DNA from: Epiperipatus broadwayi
Taxonomy: Eukaryota > Onychophora > Udeonychophora > Euonychophora > Peripatidae
DNA length: 64,000 nucleotides
Reading direction: 5' to 3'
Assembly: GCA_028023455.1 (NCBI GenBank)
Contig: JAQFVV010000232.1
Coordinates: forward strand, 1,054,001 to 1,118,000
The notes below the pieces were generated by a model that was given only the letters and a program-made list of their open reading frames with translations, did not search any database and was not told the DNA's origin. This document shows positions 58,515 to 64,000 of this stretch, piece after piece. Made by a program: the position numbers and the translations under genes. Position 1 is the stretch's first letter; every line of letters begins with the position of its first letter.

Positions 58515-61026
58515 TATTTTTTATTATTTAAAATTGATTTGCAGTTATAAATAGCTAAATAAATAGTCATTATCAAATAGCAACCTAGGAGATTCTTAGC
58601 ATCCTTTGCTTTTGAATGACAGCCACTATCTGCTGATGATTATATAGTTTCCTAGGAACAAAAATCATAATTTAGTTTGTTTGTAATGAAATATAATAAT
58701 AATAAAAATATTTTTACATACTGTACCATCCAGCTGCAAAACATGTTAGAATTTATAAACGGGTTTGAATGAAACTTTATTAATTGTTAAAAAAGGGGAA
58801 TTCCAATCAATTCTAATAATTTGTTATTAAATGTTGTTTTAAATCATACAAATTTCATTTTCTCATTAATTCGCACAATAAATTAGTGTTTAAATAGAAT
58901 ATATTGTAACGATATATAAATATGTCGTTACATTAATTTAAAATAAAAACTTAAAAGTTCGCAAATAAAAGTAAAAAACTAAACGCTAAAATTAAAATGT
59001 TTGTTATACATATATACATTTGCACAGATGCCAAACTTTAAAAATATTTTTTTAAAAAAAAAAACAAATAAGTATTTGAATGTACTTTTTTATAAAAAAA
59101 AGTACAAGATTTAAAAATAAAAACAGGTATTAATTAATGTAATCTGTAAATGGAAATGATTGTTTATAAATTGTTTGAAAAGCAAGCTAGCCTTGGGCTT
59201 TTGTATAATTAAAATGATCTGATGAAAGATAGATAAGAAAATAAAGAGAAATTAGCTTGACCAATGGAAGCACTAAGCCTTGGCTCGGACCCTAACAAAA
59301 GTGATGGATTAGTGACGTTTTGTTGATTGAATCCTTGTGGATAATATAAAAAGGGAAATACAGTTTTTTCTGAAAGTTCCAGCATTGTGTGTTTGAGAGA
59401 TGCGGTAGGACGCACATACCACACTCTATTTAAAAAAAAAAAAAGAAAAATGAAAAGACTGTGATAAACCTGGACTCTTCTACCATGGGCTATGAACTTT
59501 ACAAATTAACAACAACCAAAAAAAGTAATAAGAACTTTCGTCATTGATTTTTTTTTAAGATTCAGCTAATTTAAATTTTAAAATGAACTTTTATTTGATT
59601 TTCAAATTAATAATTGATTGTTTAAATTTATATAGTTAAGTTTTGCTAAAATCATTTCCATTTTATTATTTTTATTTGTAGTAATATTTATTGTAGAAAT
59701 TATTAAATGCATTACATTTAAGTTGGGTATAGACATTGCATAGATTCGTTAGCGGTTGATTATGTTGTGGTTTTCACAGTCGATTGGAATATATAGGTCA
59801 ACAATGTTAATGCAGGCATCTTACGATGAATGCCAAAGGGTCTCCTGTATTCCCTCAGCAATTGACGTTATCGATTGACTTTGTATTTTGATCGGTTGTG
59901 TTTAATTTGGAATGTTTTTGACCGTGGAATCTGTGCAGCCGATCTATACTTGACATTATAAAACAAATTGGATAAAAATAATCTGTGCAAATGTATTTAA
60001 ATGTTAAATTTAAGTCGGGCGTGAATGGCTATATAGTTTTGTAAAGTTATATTAAGGGAGGGTAATCTTAGGTTATTCATTTCGTAGTTGAATTGGTTCA
60101 ATGGATTGGATATATTTGTGTAATTGTAGATATAGTATGAGATCCGCTACGGGCAGGATTATAGATATATGCCACACACCTTCTGTTTGCCTATGGATGG
60201 ATTTGTAAGACGGCAAAGGACCGCAGTCCATTCCTATGGAGTTTTATGTTTATTGTTCTACTCGCCAACAGATGTCACATTCCTGTTGGTGGAGAGACAA
60301 TGTCTTCTTTAATTCTACTTACTAATCAGATGTACATTCCTGACAGTATAGTATTTTGTGTTGTCGTATTTTCATGCTACATTGAATACATGAATGTATC
60401 AGATGGATTGGCACCAGTTTGATTGCGAAATTTGTTGCCTAAGGTTAAATCAGGGAAGAATATTTTCTTTTCAAATGCAGATCTATGTAGTCTATTCATA
60501 CTTGACTATCTAAATAAAATATTAAACTCATTGAAACTTAGTTAAATGTAAAATTAAAAGATTAATAGAAAAATCTAAAATGTTGAATTTATTCCTCAAA
60601 ATTTAAATGTTATTTTATATGTGTGTAAATAAATATTTTTATGTGTTAATTTCTGGCAGTGGCTTTTATTTATTGATATTTGAGATATAAATTAAGATAT
60701 AGATTTTTATCTCTGCGTCTCCACTGAGCTAGTGACTTGGGCTAACGATCTGAATATTTAAATAAAGTGGAATCTTAACAGCGTGTATCTGCCTACTCTA
60801 TAAATTTTTCTAGGTTTAAATGCCTAGATGGCGCTCTGTAGAGCAGATATCGAAGTTTGCAGTTAGATTCGATCTTCACTTTCATTTTGATCGTTATAAT
60901 ATATAAATTAGCCATGTATAGTTAATGCCTGGAACTTAAAAATGACTTGCTAGTTAGTGAAATGGTGAAAGAATTAATCATTTTAGCAATCATTAAACTC
61001 AGTATCCAGGATAGCTCTAAAATAAA
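58515..61026. other. No gene recognised; one promoter-like block
   Basis: 2.5 kb with higher sequence complexity than most of the window but no convincing frame. At 59258-59360 the plus strand has GACCAATGG, then AATATAAAAAGGG about 85 bases later, resembling a CCAAT and TATA arrangement. No downstream coding exon was recognised. The 71-codon minus frame at 59209-59424 overlaps it and has no motif. Confidence 0.35.
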
Positions 61027-61199
61027 AATAAAAGCTGTTCTTCAACCACTAAACATCACATGATCACCATTTCTTACACTTACTCATAACTTATTAAAAC
61101 CAGCAAAAACTCCATACAGTAGTGCAAATCAGTGCAAGCCAATGTAATCAATGGATACCAGAAGGTTTGTGCATAAAATCTCTATCTAGTGCCTACTCC

Positions 61200-61257
61200 T
61201 ACAATATCCACAGATTAGTTTCTAGCTTATGACTTTCATCAATGAGGAACCTTGGAT
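61200..61257 (-). ncRNA. Hammerhead ribozyme-like motif, copy 5
   Basis: Minus strand: ATCCAA, core TTGATGA (first C changed), stem II AAGTCATAAGCTA, GAAAC-TA-ATC, then TGTGGATATTG. Most of the layout kept; probably inactive. Confidence 0.58.
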
Positions 61258-61690
61258 CTGAGAGCACCACCTAGATCTTAGGATCTAATGCGACCTTCCA
61301 GCAGTCACCTTTTATCTCTACTTAACTATGAGTCTAAAATTGAAAACTATTTTCAATCAAAGCACATTACTCTGGCTTGCACTGAGTGGCACTACTATAT
61401 GAAGAGTTTTGCTTGTTTTAATAACAGTTATGAGAAAGTGTAAGAAATGGTGATCAATGCCAATCCTGCCTTAATAGGATAGTGGTGGCTATGGTTATTA
61501 AAGAACCAAAGACCCAAAATGTATGGGCACTGAACAGAGTTCAAACTATGACTTTATAAGCTAATGAGCTTTGATTGAAAATATTGTTGTGTTTTCAATT
61601 TTAGACTCATAGTTTTGTCGTTAAGTAGAGATAAAAGATGGCTGCTGGATGGTTGCATTAGATCCTAAGATTTAGATGCAGTGCTCTCAG

Positions 61691-61749
61691 ATCCAAGGCT
61701 CCTCACAGATGAAAGCCACAAGCTAGAAATTAGTCTGGGAGTATAGGAT
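61691..61749 (+). ncRNA. Hammerhead ribozyme-like motif, copy 6
   Basis: ATCCAA, core CAGATGA (U changed), stem II AAGCCACAAGCTA, GAAAT-TA-GTC with the cleavage triplet intact. Probably inactive. Confidence 0.6.
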
Positions 61750-61869
61750 GAGTAGGTACTAGATAGAGATTTTATGTACAAGCCTTCTGGTATCCATTGA
61801 TTACTCTGGCTTGCACTGAGTAGCACTACTGTATTGAGAGTTTTGCCTGTTTTAATAAAAGCTGTTCTT

Positions 61870-62220
61870 AAAAAAGTGACATTTAAACTTACAATGATTG
61901 ATTGTAATTAATAGAGGTTGAGATATTCAGGGAATGTAACTGCTATTTCTTTATAGAGTAATACAATTTGATAATTATTAATTATAGAAATGCTTTAGCT
62001 CGATTGTCTCAAAGTTGGTAAATGATTATTTTACTTGTACTGATTAAGTTGTAAAACTGTAGGATAAAAACCTAAATCTACCCTGCTTCTGATACAAATG
62101 TTGCCACTGTGTTGGGGTGATTAAAATCCCTGAGATCAGTTGCAAAAAGATACATAACATGGCTGCAGCTTAGTTAAACGATATTATGAGAAATTTGAAA
62201 TAATGACTAAGCATATATAT
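61870..62220. other. No gene recognised
   Basis: AT-rich spacer between the retrozyme-like locus and the purine tract; only short frames. Confidence 0.4.
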
Positions 62221-62222
62221 AT

Positions 62223-62378
62223 AGAAGAAGAAGAAGAAGAAGAAGAAGAAGAAGAAGAAGAAGGAGGAGGAGGAGGAGGAAGAGAAGGAGGAGGAGGAGA
62301 AGGAGGAGGAGTAGAAGGAGGAGGAGTAGGAGGAGGAGGAGTAGGAGGAGAAGGAGGAGGAGTAGGAGGAGGAGGAGT
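62223..62378. repeat. GAA/GGA purine tract
   Basis: About twelve GAA units pass into GGA-rich repeats with occasional GTA. The plus strand is almost pure purine for about 155 bases. Such tracts can form triplex DNA. Confidence 0.9.
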
Positions 62379-62379
62379 T

Positions 62380-64000
62380 TAATACCTTCAGCCTAAGTTG
62401 CAGTCCATAAAGCCATTTGCTTAAATAAATATTTTAGTCAGAATAAAAGCTTGTTAAATTAGATTAGATTATGATAGGATGTATTATAATAAAATTTAGT
62501 TAGTAATTTTAAAGTATGTTAGCTATTAAAGATAGGTATTTTAAATAGGTAAAGTTGTCAAGACAGTTTAGTTTAAATAAATTCAATTCTTATAGTTAAA
62601 TAATAATTTTAAATGCAGTTGTTTAAATTAGCCTCAATTTAATGTTAAAGTAGTTTAAAAATAAAGAACTAGTTAACTTTCTTGTCTAGATGTATGTGCT
62701 TGTATGTGTTTAATAATTGCTTGGTTTTAATTATTAAATGATATAATTCTAAAAATTAAAATTTCAATGATAAAGTATTATCAAGAAAACATGCAAAATA
62801 AAGGGTTCATTTTATTAATTTATTGGATTTATTTTGTTCTTAAAAAGGATGAAAGAAGAGATTATTTTATTTAAGAATATAATAATTATTTAAAACATTT
62901 TTTTTAATTTAATGTTTAAGTTTCATTAATTAATAAGTTATAGTCTCTCTTTCGTTCAGACAGTTATAGCACGTGATTTTTTTTTTTTTTGGATTGAGTA
63001 GATCAGAGTGACATAATAGTTCTTAATTAACTGTAAAAGTCAATTAAGCCTTTTAACCCCAGGTGTCTCTCCCAAGAAGGAGTGACTAAGTTTGATTGAC
63101 TGAGGGTTTTTTCTATAAAAACAGCTGATCATCATCATATAAGGGGTGACAATTACAACTTGGTCAACAGTTGCTTAATTCTTGTACTCATTTCCAGAAG
63201 AGTGTAATTTTTTTTTAATTATTATATTTTTTCTTTAACAAAAGTCATAATTTATTTAAGTTTCAAAAACAATCAATAATGTGCTGAACAAAATATAAGG
63301 TAAAACTGCCTTTTATATTTTCCTTCAATGTTTGGATTTTCTACTTTATTACTTAAAATGTCTCGAAACATTAAACCAATTCTTCAATGTAAATTTCTTC
63401 ATTTTTGTTTAACTTTAAATTGCATAATATTTCGGGTGATATGTTTACAAAGATTTATTCATAATTTCATGTCGGACATTATACTAATCCACTTTTGTTG
63501 CAACTATTATTATTGTAAAAGGAAGAACAAGTCAAAGTTTAGAGAAGTGCTTATTTTAATATTAACTTTAAGAAAATTAAACGTATCGTTTTGCTGATTT
63601 TTCTAATAAGATAGACTATTTGAAGAGAAAAGTTATGTTTCCTTTTAAATATTTTGATATTACGTTTATCAACTTTAAGAAGAAAAGAAAAGGAAAGAAT
63701 TAATTATGCAATTATATGAAAATAAACTGTTGTTTAGCACTAGAGATATTGCTAAAATATATTTGTTTTCTGTCTTGAAATAATGCTATTAAAACTTATT
63801 ATCTGCATAAAACCTGAAATTGACTTTTTATTTATTATTGTTATTATATTATAAAGATATAAAAATAATTGGTAAAGGTTTACTTTAGCGACAACAAGAT
63901 AAAAATCATATTCGCCCTCTAGTTTTCAAAATTAGAAGTAAATTATTATACGAAAATCTTATATATATGCTACTATATTACAATTACATTAAAATTTATT
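62380..64000. other. No gene recognised
   Basis: AT-rich to the window end. A TATA-like CTATAAAAACAGCTG lies near 63.11 kb on the plus strand, after CAGGTGTCTCTCCCAAG; an 89-codon plus frame at 63328-63597 begins about 215 bases later but its peptide is rich in Phe, Ile and Cys and matches no family I know. It could be a gene start running out of the window or chance. Confidence 0.35.

Larger units (their letters stand above)
61027..61869. mobile_element. Second retrozyme-like locus, inverted pair with 16-bp target duplication
   Basis: AATAAAAGCTGTTCTT at 61027-61042 and 61854-61869 flanks 811 bases. Inside, a minus-strand part (61043 to about 61365) begins CAACCACTAAACATCACATG, the same terminus as the end at 48498. 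A plus-strand part (about 61366-61853) starts at ATTACTCTGG, passes once round the unit and ends after the same ATTACTCTGG block, so it is just over one unit long and permuted. Each part has one hammerhead-like motif. Diverged from the 46.8-48.5 kb copies by many substitutions. Confidence 0.75.

Noticed and set aside
59220-59245. CTGATGAAAG ... GAAAATA as another hammerhead
   Set aside because: No stem II between the two core words and no flanking stem.
1-64000. CRISPR array or bacterial operon
   Set aside because: No regularly spaced identical repeats with unique spacers, no long dense gene set, and the content is that of an animal nuclear genome.

Overview
AT-rich animal (probably invertebrate) nuclear DNA that consists almost entirely of transposable elements in various states of decay. 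I see no intact host gene, no bacterial-style operon, no rRNA or canonical tRNA, and no CRISPR array. The element mix (RTE-like LINEs, Penelope-like elements with a GIY-YIG nuclease, Ty3/gypsy-type LTR elements with multi-kilobase LTRs, TIR transposons, hammerhead-ribozyme repeats) fits a metazoan. I cannot name the species.

Layout. 1-2.1 kb: unassigned AT-rich DNA. 2.1-4.9 kb: RTE-type LINE on the minus strand, broken by stops and a frameshift. 5.1-5.65 kb: relic of a second LINE family. 7.8-9.8 kb: older RTE copy on the plus strand. 9.8-20.8 kb: decayed plus-strand Ty3-type element (gag and protease remnants) between two long direct repeats, probably its LTRs. The right repeat holds a head-to-head pair of Penelope-like fragments inserted with a 12-bp target duplication; the left repeat keeps the empty site. 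20.8-22.5 kb: a third LTR family, then a minisatellite. 27.2-38.1 kb: nearly complete minus-strand Ty3-type element with gag, pol (one internal stop), PBS, PPT and two ~2.27-kb LTRs. 38.15-39.2 kb: inverted repeat carrying a fragment that resembles proteasome activator PA28-gamma. 39.7-44.2 kb: third Ty3-type relic; its 3' LTR is hit by a TTAA-flanked non-autonomous element. 45.75-58.5 kb: one minus-strand RTE LINE split into four pieces by three later insertions (about 5, 3.1 and 2.05 kb). The first insertion holds ~450-bp repeats; the last is a TIR element with 8-bp target duplications. 61.0-61.9 kb: second locus of the ~450-bp repeats. The right end is unassigned and includes a GAA/GGA tract.

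Most interesting signal. The ~450-bp repeats at 46.8-48.5 and 61.0-61.9 kb carry a type I hammerhead ribozyme-like motif in each of six copies. They occur as tandem and inverted copies, some longer than one unit and circularly permuted, and one insertion has a 16-bp target duplication. This matches the hallmarks of animal retrozymes, which are thought to be mobilised by Penelope-like elements, and such an element with its own hammerhead-like motif lies in the same window. Penelope fragments and ribozyme repeats share the same head-to-head layout, which suggests a common integration route (inference).
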